Notes: generated from the sequence alone by a model not told the origin. DNA of 64,000 nucleotides from DUPQ01 sp964563155 (GCA_964563155.1 CAZLVL010000011.1:25886-89885), one strand, 5' to 3'. Positions 43,974 through 52,864 are shown, numbered from the stretch's first letter. Numbers and translations: made by a program.

Positions 43974-45176
43974 ATGAAAGAAAATGAAATTAAATCAATT
44001 TTAGAGATGTTAGAAAGGAAAGAAATTACAGCAGATGAAGCAAAAAGACTTATTGAGGCCTTACAATCTTCATCTGGTGCTTCAAAAGAGTCTGCTGGCA
44101 AAGCACAAAGAGATAAAGATAGGGATAAGGATAGAGACAAAAAGTATGATACCAAAGACAGCTTTAGAATAATTGGACAAGAGTTTCAAAATATTGGTAA
44201 AACAATTAGCAAAACAGTAAGTGATACCTTTGAAGACATTAAAAAAGAGATTGTTACTTCCTTATCCGATGAGCCTATAGAAGAATTTGATGAGAACCTT
44301 TACAGAAAAGACTATGTTTATGACCTTAAAGACCAAAAGGTCTTAATAGTAGATGTTGGTCATGCCAAGGTATCTATTGGTAGAAACAAAGATGATAAGC
44401 TTCTTATTGGTAGAGCTGTAAGAGAAGAAGATTTTCATAAGATAGATGATGTAATAGATTTTAGTCTTGAAGATGAAAAGATAATTTTAAGAGTATCTGA
44501 TGAAGGTGTAGATGAATTATCTTTAAGCATTAATTTACCAGATAGAAATTTTGAAAAGATCTTAGTTCAGTCTGCTGGTAAAAATTTAATTATTAGAGAT
44601 ACTAAAAGTGATGACTTTACAATTGAAAGAGTAGCTGGATTTATAAAGATACAAAGATGTCAGGGGAAAAATCTCAAAGTGGATAGTATTATGTCTAACA
44701 TATTTACTGAGCAAAATGACTTTGAAGAAGAGATGCTTTTAAAGTCTGTTAGAGGAGCAGTTACATCTAGTATGGATAAATCAAGACAAGTAAATGTGCA
44801 AAGTTCTGATGGTCCAATTAAGGTTGGAGGCTCTAGCTCCAGAAGTTTTAAGGCAGAAAATATTAATGGAACAATTGCCTTTGATTTTTTAAAGCCTTAT
44901 CAACAAGAAGGTAAGTTTTTAATTAGTGCCGAAAATGGTAACGGTAGCATAAATATTAATATGAATAGTGATTTTGGCTGTGCCTTTGAATGTACTGTGA
45001 GAAAACAAGGGGGCATAAGGCTAGCAAGAGACTTCAATGCCTTTAGCGTAAACAGAAATAGTATTGGTAGAATCTCTTATGCCAAAGGTGAAAGCAAACA
45101 GACCTACAAGGCCTCTATAGTTGCAGGTTTAGAAGCGGTTACCAACAACGGTAGTATTAGTTTGCATTCTAATTAA
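43974..45176 (+). CDS. DUF4097 beta-strand repeat protein with N-terminal SHOCT-like module
   Basis: 400 residues. EIKSILEMLERKEITADEAKRLIEAL at 4-30 is a YvlB/LiaX-like helical module. A Lys/Asp linker (RDKDRDKDRDKKYD) and an amphipathic stretch follow, then beta-rich DUF4097 repeats from about 110 to the end (NGTIAFDF, NGNGSININM, VTNNGSISLHSN). No signal peptide or transmembrane helix is seen. Relatives belong to envelope-stress loci (Bacillus yvlB, enterococcal liaX), so a role in sensing membrane stress is plausible. Its stop overlaps the convergent M23 gene by 8 nt. Confidence 0.85.
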   Translation: MKENEIKSILEMLERKEITADEAKRLIEALQSSSGASKESAGKAQRDKDRDKDRDKKYDTKDSFRIIGQEFQNIGKTISKTVSDTFEDIKKEIVTSLSDEPIEEFDENLYRKDYVYDLKDQKVLIVDVGHAKVSIGRNKDDKLLIGRAVREEDFHKIDDVIDFSLEDEKIILRVSDEGVDELSLSINLPDRNFEKILVQSAGKNLIIRDTKSDDFTIERVAGFIKIQRCQGKNLKVDSIMSNIFTEQNDFEEEMLLKSVRGAVTSSMDKSRQVNVQSSDGPIKVGGSSSRSFKAENINGTIAFDFLKPYQQEGKFLISAENGNGSININMNSDFGCAFECTVRKQGGIRLARDFNAFSVNRNSIGRISYAKGESKQTYKASIVAGLEAVTNNGSISLHSN

Positions 45177-46167
45177 GGGTAAGCTCTAAGGCTATTAGGC
45201 CTGCTTGTTCATAGGTTAAAGAATAAGCTGGATGAGCAAAATATGCAGGATAATAGGAGATTCTATAGGGAGCTCCTTTAAAGGTGGTGTCAGCATCGCT
45301 GTCATTGTCTCTAATGGCAGTGATGTAATACCTTATCTTATCACCAGATTTACCTTTGGTGATTTCTTTAAAGTTAAAGGTATAGGTAAAGTTGGTATGA
45401 TTGCTAATAATGGTTTTTTGCCAACTGCCATAATTGATACTGTAGTAAACTTCTATATATTCCAAGGGAAATCTACCATAGCCCCCATAATAATCAGTGT
45501 TATCTGTATCGGATGATACATAAGCAGTAATGGAAAAATCATTAGTTTGATTGTTAAATTGGGGGTTACTAAAGACATCCATATCTGAGCCCATATTCCA
45601 AGCTGGGACACTACCAAAAAGGTCATAAAACTGAAAGTGTAGCTTATTAGCTTCGTCCACTCTACCTATGTGTAAATGACAATCATATCTTTTATTTGTA
45701 TCAATTCTTGCTATGGGAATTGAGGTGTAAACTTTAGAGCCTAAGTTTAAACCTTCTAAAGGTGCAATGTGTAGATATTCTATGTATACATATTGGTCAT
45801 TGCCAACATAGGATTTAACAATAATCTGTCCAGTTTGAGAGGAGATATCTTGGTTTAAAAAGACTATTTCTCCATCATAGATGGGATAAATCAATTCTCC
45901 TACCTGAATGGATAAGTCTGTTCCTCTGTGGGGGTTGGTACCAGATACATATCTAGCCTGATTATTCTTACTGGTAATTAAAGGCCAATACTCAAAGCCT
46001 TCAATACTTTTGTAGGGAGAAAGGGCTATAAAGCTATTATCCTTTAAGGGCTCTTGTTTGAAAACTCTGTCATAGTCAGATGCCCCCATTACCATTAAAA
46101 GGGGAAGGGCTAGGGCTACTAAAAGAATAATAGTAATATTAATATGTAAGCAAGAAGGTCTTTTCAT
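45169..46167 (-). CDS. M23 (LytM)-family metallopeptidase-like protein
   Basis: 332 residues. N-terminal membrane helix or signal (8-28), then the M23 core: NPHRGTDLSI (His-x3-Asp ligands), a G-rich strand GEIVFLN, and CHLHIGR (His-x-His). These bind zinc and cut peptidoglycan cross-bridges. The last ~140 residues are a beta-rich domain unlike standard LytM and may bind cell wall. ATG 46167 follows GAGGATATAA and lies 29 nt inside the upstream lipoprotein gene. C-terminal end overlaps the DUF4097 stop. Confidence 0.85.
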   Translation of the reverse strand: MKRPSCLHINITIILLVALALPLLMVMGASDYDRVFKQEPLKDNSFIALSPYKSIEGFEYWPLITSKNNQARYVSGTNPHRGTDLSIQVGELIYPIYDGEIVFLNQDISSQTGQIIVKSYVGNDQYVYIEYLHIAPLEGLNLGSKVYTSIPIARIDTNKRYDCHLHIGRVDEANKLHFQFYDLFGSVPAWNMGSDMDVFSNPQFNNQTNDFSITAYVSSDTDNTDYYGGYGRFPLEYIEVYYSINYGSWQKTIISNHTNFTYTFNFKEITKGKSGDKIRYYITAIRDNDSDADTTFKGAPYRISYYPAYFAHPAYSLTYEQAGLIALELTLN

Positions 46168-47293
46168 TTATATCCTCTTCATATCCGCTTAAGGAAAATA
46201 CATTTTCTTCTTGCCATTGGCTATATAGCAAGGTGAATGAATCTCCTAAAACATAGGTCTTTAAAATCTCTTGTGTGGAGATCTTGTAAATATTTAAGGT
46301 CACTTTTTTCCCATTTAACAAGATAATACTTGTAATGTCTTTATTATATGGGTTGGGTGAAAACTTTATAGCTGAGTTTTCATTACCCATCTTTATACTT
46401 TTACTTTCTAAGGTTAATAGGTTTAAAATCTCAAATTCTTGATAATATTTGCTTGTGTATACATAGTAATTGTCAGCAAAAAAACCATTAACAGAAGTTG
46501 AGTAAGAAAGGGGAGAAAGAACTTGATTGTTCAAGTCTATCCTCATAATCCTATCTTCTAGGCTGAAAAATATGGTGTTTTTGTAGAAGGATGCATGGGT
46601 GTAGTAAAAGTCTTCTATTAGTAGGATATCTTCTTTACTTTCAAAGTCATAAAGGCGGATATCATTGGTTTTCCCATTATTTCTTCTGTTTGTAAGATAA
46701 AGTAAATATTTGCCATCTTCTGATATTACAGGTTTTGTACCCCAATAAAGGCCATTAGCCTTGTTTCCTTCTAGGGCTTGTTTAAAGGTAATGGTGCCAT
46801 CATAATCTTTAAGAAGCAATTTAAAGGATTTTTCTTTTAGGTCTAGGATATAGAATTTGTGTTGATTCCAAACTAAGTAGGTACTATCTCCCAAATTAGG
46901 TAGGGGCACAAAGGGTTTATTAAGGCTTGTAGTGCTTCTAGCATCATAAATTGGGATTAAGCTACTTTCATTTTCTATATATGAAAAAGAGATTGTAAAG
47001 CCATCTTCTGCCATCATGCTAAGATTTTTTGCATCTTTTGGTAAGGGAAAAACCTGTATTCCTTCTTGAAAGAGCATAATACTATTAAACTCTCTATATT
47101 CAAGAAGAGGCTCTGGTTCTTGTGTTTGACCATTATCTGATGGCTGTGGGCTAATGCTTTCAGGGGGTATGCTTGACTGACTTGGACTAGGACTTGGTTT
47201 GTCTTTACAGGCAAAAAGACCTAAGGCCATTGTAAGTATCAAAAGGCCTAAAACTATTATCCTTAAATTATTATCAAAGCTTCTTTTTTTCAT
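46139..47293 (-). CDS. lipoprotein with WD40/beta-propeller-like repeats, unknown function
   Basis: 384 residues. Signal LRIIVLGLLILTMALGLFAC ends in a lipobox Cys at 29, followed by a Ser/Pro/Gln spacer. The rest is beta-strand repeats (PVISEDGKYLLYLTN, DIRLYDFESKEDILLIED, IMRIDLNNQVLSPLSY) like a propeller. No enzyme motif. Operon with the M23 gene, with 29 nt overlap, suggests a cell-wall peptidase and an accessory or sensor lipoprotein. There is no SD; the -10 lies 6 nt before the ATG. Confidence 0.7.
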   Translation of the reverse strand: MKKRSFDNNLRIIVLGLLILTMALGLFACKDKPSPSPSQSSIPPESISPQPSDNGQTQEPEPLLEYREFNSIMLFQEGIQVFPLPKDAKNLSMMAEDGFTISFSYIENESSLIPIYDARSTTSLNKPFVPLPNLGDSTYLVWNQHKFYILDLKEKSFKLLLKDYDGTITFKQALEGNKANGLYWGTKPVISEDGKYLLYLTNRRNNGKTNDIRLYDFESKEDILLIEDFYYTHASFYKNTIFFSLEDRIMRIDLNNQVLSPLSYSTSVNGFFADNYYVYTSKYYQEFEILNLLTLESKSIKMGNENSAIKFSPNPYNKDITSIILLNGKKVTLNIYKISTQEILKTYVLGDSFTLLYSQWQEENVFSLSGYEEDINEKTFLLTY

Positions 47294-47299
47294 GGCTAT

Positions 47300-47328
47300 A
47301 TTCTATATTCTTATGGGGAAAATAACAA
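47300..47328 (-). promoter_or_regulatory. promoter abutting lipoprotein ATG
   Basis: On minus TTGTTA (47328-47323), 17 nt spacer, TAGAAT (47305-47300), then 6 nt to ATG at 47293 with no SD. Candidate leaderless transcript. It faces away from the dac promoter 17 nt further on. Confidence 0.5.
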
Positions 47329-47344
47329 CTTTATAAATAAATGT

Positions 47345-47373
47345 TTGTTCATGTATTAGCCAAATGATATAAT
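47345..47373 (+). promoter_or_regulatory. D,D-carboxypeptidase gene promoter
   Basis: TTGTTC at 47345-47350, 17 nt spacer, TATAAT at 47368-47373. Divergent from the lipoprotein promoter. Confidence 0.75.
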
Positions 47374-47407
47374 TATTTCGTAACAAAAGATAAGGGAGGT
47401 TTTAACC

Positions 47408-48616
47408 TTGAAAAGAAAGATAATATCCATATTTCTCGTTTTTATCATGGTTTTTTTAATGCTTCCAGTGGTAGCATCTAATGACTCTTATTCAGAGTCA
47501 AAAGTAAATGAGATTTATTCATCCTTAGACATAGATAATCTTACTGCTACCTCTGCTATTTTAGTGGAAGCCAACACTGGTAAAATTCTTTTTTCAAGAA
47601 ATGAAGCGAGAAGAATACCAATTGCCAGTCTTACCAAAATAATGACCATGTATTTAACCATGGAAGCCATAGAGAATAATAGAATTACATACAATACTAT
47701 GGTAAGAACCACCCCTAATTCCTATGGAGTGGAAGGTTCATCTGTATACTTAAACCTAGATGAAGAATTTCCCTTAAAAGACATGCTTTATGCCATTGAA
47801 GTCCGTTCTGCCAATGATGCCACTGTAGCGGTAGCTGAGGCTATAAGTGGTTCTGAAGGAGCTTTTGTAGATTTAATGAATCAAAAGGCCAATGAGTTAG
47901 AAATGTACGACACCTACTACAAGGACTCTACTGGGCTTACTGATGTTGGTCACTACAGTACAGTTAAGGATTTAGCAATTATTACTAGAGCTCTTATTAA
48001 TGATTATCCAGAGGTCTTTACCTTTTCTTCTACCTTAGAAAGAGAATTTAGGGAACCTGAACATAGGGACTATCAGTATATGGTAAATAGAAATAATCTT
48101 CTAAACTACTACAATGGAGCCAATGGCTTAAAAACAGGCTTTACAACAGCTGCAGGTTATTGCTTAGTAGGCACAGCCCAAAGGGGAGCTTTAAGTCTTT
48201 TAGCCATTGTTACAGGAGAGCCAGACAACAATCACAGGGTAGCTGAGGTAGCTTATCTTTTAGATTATGGCTTTTCCAACTTTATGTTTACAAAAACCCA
48301 AGATGACATGAAATCAGTAGGAGATCTAGAGGTAAGAAAGGGAATAGAAAAGCATGTTGAAACCTATGCCCAAGGTACTTTAGAGTTTTTCTTGAAAAAA
48401 TCTGATATAGATAGGGTGGAAAAAGAAACCTTTTATAATCTACCAACCTTAGAAGCTCCAGTAGAAGCTAACACGGTAGTTGGTAAAATTGTCTACAGGT
48501 TAGATAATGAAGAATTGGGCGAAATTCCAGTTTTAACTAAAAATGGAGTAGAAAAAGCAAGTTTTTGGACTCTTCTGTGGAGATCAATCCTGTCTTGGTT
48601 TGGAATAGACTGGTAG
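47408..48616 (+). CDS. D-alanyl-D-alanine carboxypeptidase (S11, DacF type)
   Basis: 402 residues. Signal peptide to about residue 24, then SLTK (74-77, nucleophile Ser), SAN near 133 and KTG near 241 of the penicillin-binding serine peptidases. A C-terminal beta domain and an amphipathic anchor (SFWTLLWRSILSWFGIDW) follow, typical for PBP5/DacF. It trims the terminal D-Ala from peptidoglycan. TTG start with GGGAGG 8 nt away. It divides from the lipoprotein-M23 operon across a short divergent promoter region. Confidence 0.93.
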   Translation: MKRKIISIFLVFIMVFLMLPVVASNDSYSESKVNEIYSSLDIDNLTATSAILVEANTGKILFSRNEARRIPIASLTKIMTMYLTMEAIENNRITYNTMVRTTPNSYGVEGSSVYLNLDEEFPLKDMLYAIEVRSANDATVAVAEAISGSEGAFVDLMNQKANELEMYDTYYKDSTGLTDVGHYSTVKDLAIITRALINDYPEVFTFSSTLEREFREPEHRDYQYMVNRNNLLNYYNGANGLKTGFTTAAGYCLVGTAQRGALSLLAIVTGEPDNNHRVAEVAYLLDYGFSNFMFTKTQDDMKSVGDLEVRKGIEKHVETYAQGTLEFFLKKSDIDRVEKETFYNLPTLEAPVEANTVVGKIVYRLDNEELGEIPVLTKNGVEKASFWTLLWRSILSWFGIDW

Positions 48617-48637
48617 AAAGCTAGCCTTTTTTACCAC

Positions 48638-48690
48638 TTTACACTTGTTGCCTAAGATTATATAATAAACCGAAAGGTAAAGGTTTATTA
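48638..48690 (+). promoter_or_regulatory. promoter with perfect dyad at -10/+1 before the M50 gene
   Basis: TTTACA at 48638-48643, 17 nt spacer, TATAAT at 48661-48666. The dyad TAATAAACC (48663-48671) and GGTTTATTA (48682-48690) overlaps the -10 and start point. It may be an operator, or a hairpin at the extreme 5' end of the mRNA. Confidence 0.6.
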
Positions 48691-48694
48691 GTAT

Positions 48695-49369
48695 ATGTTA
48701 GAAAATATTTTAAAGTCTATAACTCCCATGCTCTACATGATTCCGGTCATGCTCATTTCATTAACCTTACATGAGTGTGCCCATGGATTAATGGCTCTTC
48801 GTTTAGGAGATCCTACAGCTAAGAATATGGGAAGACTTAGCCTAAATCCCTTGAAGCACTTAGATCCTTTAGGGGCTTTAATGATGGTTATTGCTAGAGT
48901 TGGTTGGGCAAAGCCAGTACCAGTAAATGCCAATAATTTTAAAGATCCTAAAAATGGGATGGCTTTAGTAGGTTTAGCTGGTCCACTTACCAACCTTTTG
49001 GTAGCTTTTGGAGCTGCTTTTCCTGTAGCCCTTATTGAACAGGCTGTTTACTTACACAATGTGAAGTTTTCCAAAGGTTTGGAAATAGTTTACATTTTTT
49101 GCTATATGCTTTTTAATGCAAATATATTTCTGGCCATTTTCAACCTTATTCCCATACCTCCTTTTGATGGTTCAAGAATAATGTTTGGGATTTTACCAGA
49201 TAGATACTATTTTTCCGTTATGAAGTATGAAAGAATTGTAGGTATGGCTTTTTTAATGGTCTTTTTTGTTTTTAGAGCACAGTTTGCATATGTACTTGAT
49301 TTGGTGGCATCACCCATAACAAGATCATTTTTGTATGTAGCAAACCAGTTTGTCTCACTATTTTATTAG
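48695..49369 (+). CDS. site-2 protease family (M50) metalloprotease
   Basis: 224 residues with about five membrane helices. HECAH at 26-30 is the HExxH zinc motif in the first helix, and LIPIPPFDGSRI is the third-ligand motif with the Asp. The short form resembles the YwhC/Rip-like clade without a PDZ domain. It cleaves substrates within the membrane; targets unknown. It heads a run of trpS-scpA-scpB, a frequent order in Firmicutes. Confidence 0.9.
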   Translation: MLENILKSITPMLYMIPVMLISLTLHECAHGLMALRLGDPTAKNMGRLSLNPLKHLDPLGALMMVIARVGWAKPVPVNANNFKDPKNGMALVGLAGPLTNLLVAFGAAFPVALIEQAVYLHNVKFSKGLEIVYIFCYMLFNANIFLAIFNLIPIPPFDGSRIMFGILPDRYYFSVMKYERIVGMAFLMVFFVFRAQFAYVLDLVASPITRSFLYVANQFVSLFY

Positions 49370-49393
49370 ATATTTTGGAGGATTAGAGAAGGA

Positions 49394-50386
49394 ATGAAAA
49401 AAATGATAGTTTTAAGCGGAACCAGAAGTACAGGCGCTTTGCATTATGGCAACTATTTTGGAGCGGTGGAAAATTGGGTTAGCTTGCAAAATCAATATGA
49501 CTGCTACTTTTTTGTAGCAGATTGGCATTCTCTCACCACAGGTTATGAAAATACAGAAAATTATATAGAAAACATTAATGAGGTAGTAATGGACTTGTAT
49601 GCCAGTGGCCTAGACCCTGACAAGTGTAATATCTTTTTACAATCTTCCATTCAAAACCATGCAGAATTACACTTGCTTTTATCCATGATAGTTCCTTTGT
49701 CTTGGTTGGAAAGAAATCCTACCTACAAGGAACAACTGGCACAGCTAGAAGATAAGGATATACGCACATATGGCTTTTTAGGTTATCCAACCCTTATGGC
49801 ATCAGATATCTTGATGTACAGGGCAGATGGAGTACCTGTTGGAGAAGACCAGTTGCCTCATTTAGAAATAACAAGAGAAATTGCTAGAAGATTTAATTAC
49901 ATCTACAAGCAAGATGTCTTTCCTGAGCCTAAGGCTCTTTTGACCAAGTCAAAGATTTTACCTGGTTTAGATGGTAGAAAGATGAGTAAAAGCTATAACA
50001 ACACAATCTTACTTAAAGACGAAGGGGAAGTTTTAAGACAAAAAATCATGAAAATGAAAACAGACCCAGCTAGAATCAGAAAAACAGATCCAGGTAATCC
50101 TGATTTGTGTACTGTTCATGCCTTTCACAAGGTCTTTAATGAAAAAGAAGCTCCAGCCTTAGCAGATCTTTGCAGAAAAGGGGAAATTGGTTGTGTAGAT
50201 TGTAAAAAGAAATTGTATGATAAGGTAAGTGAGTATATGGCTCCTATTCATGCAAGAAGAAGAGAAATTGAAGCTAGACCTGAATTAATTAGAGAAATTA
50301 TACATAAGGGCAATGCAAATGCTAAAATAAAGTCAGACGAGACCATGGAAATGGTTAGAAAAGCTATGAGGATAAATTGGGAGTAG
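49394..50386 (+). CDS. trpS: Tryptophan-tRNA ligase
   Basis: 330 residues. LHYGNYFGA is the HIGH-like motif and GRKMSKSYNN the KMSKS loop near residue 195, with GEDQLPHLEITREIARRFN in between. It charges tRNA-Trp. The start is either ATG 49394 (GGAGG at 12 nt) or ATG 49403 (AGAAGGA at 9 nt). No T-box is seen upstream, unlike valS. Its stop overlaps the scpA start by 10 nt. Confidence 0.97.
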   Translation: MKKMIVLSGTRSTGALHYGNYFGAVENWVSLQNQYDCYFFVADWHSLTTGYENTENYIENINEVVMDLYASGLDPDKCNIFLQSSIQNHAELHLLLSMIVPLSWLERNPTYKEQLAQLEDKDIRTYGFLGYPTLMASDILMYRADGVPVGEDQLPHLEITREIARRFNYIYKQDVFPEPKALLTKSKILPGLDGRKMSKSYNNTILLKDEGEVLRQKIMKMKTDPARIRKTDPGNPDLCTVHAFHKVFNEKEAPALADLCRKGEIGCVDCKKKLYDKVSEYMAPIHARRREIEARPELIREIIHKGNANAKIKSDETMEMVRKAMRINWE

Positions 50387-51144
50387 GATATCAATTAAAA
50401 CTTGAAAACTTTGAAGGCCCCTTGGATCTATTGGTTCATCTTATTGATGTAAATAAGATGAGTATTTATGACGTAAAAATCAGCCTCATAACAGAACAAT
50501 ACCTAGATTATCTTATGGCCATGCAAGAGTTGAATATGGAAATTGCCAGTGACTTTCTATTAATTGCTGCAACCTTACTACAAATTAAATCTAGGTCCAT
50601 GTTGCCCAAGGAAAAGACAGAGACCATAGACCCTGAAGACCAACTTTTAAATCAGTTAATTGAATACAAGAAGATTAAAATTGCAGGAGAAAGATTTAAA
50701 GAAAACCACCAAGTGGGCCAATTAAGATGTTTTTCCTTTGCTTCTGTAGAGGACTTTGGTGAGACAGAACAAACCTATATCTTATCTAAAAGTCATTTAA
50801 TAATGATGTACAGAGAAAGTATCCAAAGAGAATTGGATAAGAAGAACGTAAAAGCTGAAAATATTAGAGAGATTGTTAAAAAAGAAAAGGTATCACTAGC
50901 CCATTCTATTAGAAAGGTTATTGATGTACTCTTTAGAGAAAAACGGATTAGTTTTTTCCAACAATTCAAAAAAAATGTTACTTCACCATCTGTTCTGGTA
51001 ACTGACTTTTTATCCATACTTGTTTTATCTGCTCAAAAGAAGGCTCTTTTAAAACAAAAGAGGCCTTTTGAAGATATTTTAATAGAAGGTACTGAAAACT
51101 TAAGTTATCCTGAAAATATTCATGAAATTTATGACTGGGAGTAA
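50377..51144 (+). CDS. scpA: Segregation and condensation protein A
   Basis: 255 residues. YQLKLENFEGPLDLLVHLID at the start and SDFLLIAATLLQIKSRSMLP are ScpA kleisin signatures. ScpA bridges Smc heads with ScpB for chromosome condensation. TTG start at 50377 with GAGG 6 nt upstream, inside the end of trpS. The scpB gene starts 3 nt after its stop. Confidence 0.95.
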   Translation: MGVGYQLKLENFEGPLDLLVHLIDVNKMSIYDVKISLITEQYLDYLMAMQELNMEIASDFLLIAATLLQIKSRSMLPKEKTETIDPEDQLLNQLIEYKKIKIAGERFKENHQVGQLRCFSFASVEDFGETEQTYILSKSHLIMMYRESIQRELDKKNVKAENIREIVKKEKVSLAHSIRKVIDVLFREKRISFFQQFKKNVTSPSVLVTDFLSILVLSAQKKALLKQKRPFEDILIEGTENLSYPENIHEIYDWE

Positions 51145-51147
51145 AAA

Positions 51148-51720
51148 ATGGACTGGTTACACATTCAAAAAGAAGAGATTATTAATATTTTAAATGCCAT
51201 GCTTTATGCCAATGGAGAACCTATTAGCATAAAAAGATTTGAAGACATCTTAGATATAGATAGAAAGCTTCTTATTGAATTAATGGAAGAAAATATGGAA
51301 AACCTTAATAAGAGTAAATCAGGAATCTTAATTAAAAAAATTGAAGACTCTTATCAAATGTCCACCAATCCTCTCTATTTCAAATATGTAAGACAACTCT
51401 TTGAAAGTAAAAAGGCAGATACCTTATCAAGGGCAGCCTATGAAACCTTAGCCATTATTGCCTACAACAAACAAGCTACTAGGGCTAAGATTGAATCTGT
51501 TAGGGGTAACTCTGATAGTCCTCTAAGAACCCTTTTAGAAAGAGGCTTAGTCATAGAAGCAGGGCGTCTAGATGCTCCAGGTAGACCTGTACTGTATAAA
51601 CCTGCTGAAGAGTTTTATAGGGCCTTTGAAATTGAATCTTTAGATGAATTAATTCCTTTAGATGATTTTGATGAAGATGAAAAAGAAGAGGATATTATGG
51701 ACAATCCTAATACCCTCTAA
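51148..51720 (+). CDS. scpB: Segregation and condensation protein B
   Basis: 190 residues of two winged helices: ILNAMLYANGEPISIKRFEDIL, then AYETLAIIAYNKQATRAKIESVRG and LLERGLVIEAGRLDAPGRPVLY. ScpB dimers stabilise ScpA in the Smc complex. GGGAG precedes the ATG. An acidic tail (DDFDEDEKEEDIMD) is common. Gene order trpS-scpA-scpB supports it. Confidence 0.95.
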   Translation: MDWLHIQKEEIINILNAMLYANGEPISIKRFEDILDIDRKLLIELMEENMENLNKSKSGILIKKIEDSYQMSTNPLYFKYVRQLFESKKADTLSRAAYETLAIIAYNKQATRAKIESVRGNSDSPLRTLLERGLVIEAGRLDAPGRPVLYKPAEEFYRAFEIESLDELIPLDDFDEDEKEEDIMDNPNTL

Positions 51721-51751
51721 GTCTTTACTTTATCTTTGTTTTTACTTATTA

Positions 51752-52726
51752 CTATTTAAAGAAATCCTCTAACTTCTTGTTATATGTGGCCATACCTATT
51801 TGGGAAAAAGAAAACTTACCATAGCCTCCATAGGATTGATTTACACATGCGTCCGATTCTTCAATATCTTTTGGGGTTTTTCTACCATTACCAGTACCAG
51901 TGCCTTCATACCATAAATAGTAGGTGTTTTTGTCTTTATATACTGTGGCAAACCAAAGAGCTCCTTCATCCCAAGAACCAGGTTGGCCTCTTTTTATAAC
52001 ATCAATAGGAGATTTTTCCCACTTAAGTAAATCGGTAGATCTAGCAATTCTTATGGTTTCAGGATAGTCTTTAAATCTTTTGTTATTGCCAAAAAAGCTG
52101 TAATAGACTCCATTTTCATAAAATATACGGTTAGTTGAAATACTTTGACTGTCAGCATCTGGACTAGATACCATAACTTCATTTTTAAGGTCAAAATTAA
52201 TGCCATCATCACTGGTGTTCATATAAAAGTTGGAAACTCCTTTAGAACCAGCTGTCCATCTTTGATAAAAAAGGTGAACCTTTCCATCTTTAATTAGCAC
52301 CTCTGGTACCACAGCATTTTCCACTAAGGGATTTTTGTCATACTTGGTAAAGTTAATACCATCTTCAGAAATTGCTAAAGAAACACTGTGGGGATGAATT
52401 ATGGAGTGGGAAGAGTAGTAAAGATAGACCTTGTCATCTATTACTATAGCCGCAGGGTCCAAGATGTGGTTGGAATCATAGGCCTCTGGATTTTCGTTTA
52501 CTTTAAGTATGGGCACATTATGCCTATACTTCCAATTAATGCCATCAAAGCTGTCTTTATCCCCAACAAAAACTCCCATTTGGTCATGGTTATTAAAGTC
52601 TTGTCCTCTAAAGTAGAAGAAGACTTTATCTTTAAATTCCAAAATATCAGGGTTGGCTGCGTACTTAGCATAAAAGGTGTCAGGTGTTCTTGGGACTACT
52701 GGATTGTTGGAATATTTTTCAAACAT
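51752..52726 (-). CDS. GH43/GH130-like five-bladed propeller glycosidase
   Basis: 324 residues without a signal peptide. Propeller strands with acidic residues: FEKYSNNPVVP, NPDILEFKDKVFFYFRG, ILDPAAIVIDDKVYLYYSSH, VPEVLIKDGKVHLFYQRW and WDEGALWFATVYKDKNTYYLWYEG. This fits GH43/62/117/130 families, which act on arabinose, xylose or mannose linkages; I cannot tell which. GAGGAG precedes the ATG. It is a single minus-strand gene, cytoplasmic, separate from the other carbohydrate genes. Confidence 0.65.
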   Translation of the reverse strand: MFEKYSNNPVVPRTPDTFYAKYAANPDILEFKDKVFFYFRGQDFNNHDQMGVFVGDKDSFDGINWKYRHNVPILKVNENPEAYDSNHILDPAAIVIDDKVYLYYSSHSIIHPHSVSLAISEDGINFTKYDKNPLVENAVVPEVLIKDGKVHLFYQRWTAGSKGVSNFYMNTSDDGINFDLKNEVMVSSPDADSQSISTNRIFYENGVYYSFFGNNKRFKDYPETIRIARSTDLLKWEKSPIDVIKRGQPGSWDEGALWFATVYKDKNTYYLWYEGTGTGNGRKTPKDIEESDACVNQSYGGYGKFSFSQIGMATYNKKLEDFFK

Positions 52727-52851
52727 ATTATCAACTCCTCATGTAATTATTTTTTAGAGTAGAAATCTACTTGGATTCATTTGGAGTATACAACAAAACG
52801 GCTGGCTTTTACATTCTTTTTAAAACTTATAAATCTTTTTGCTTTCTCGGT

Positions 52852-52857
52852 TATAAT
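52852..52857 (+). promoter_or_regulatory. -10 element abutting O-antigen ligase ATG
   Basis: TATAAT at 52852-52857 is 7 nt before ATG 52865; no SD, and no good -35. Candidate leaderless start. Confidence 0.35.
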
Positions 52858-52864
52858 ATATTGT

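Noticed and set aside
44106..44150. Tandem GATAAGGATAGAGA-like repeat
   Set aside because: Encodes a Lys/Asp/Arg linker in the DUF4097 protein; explained by coding.
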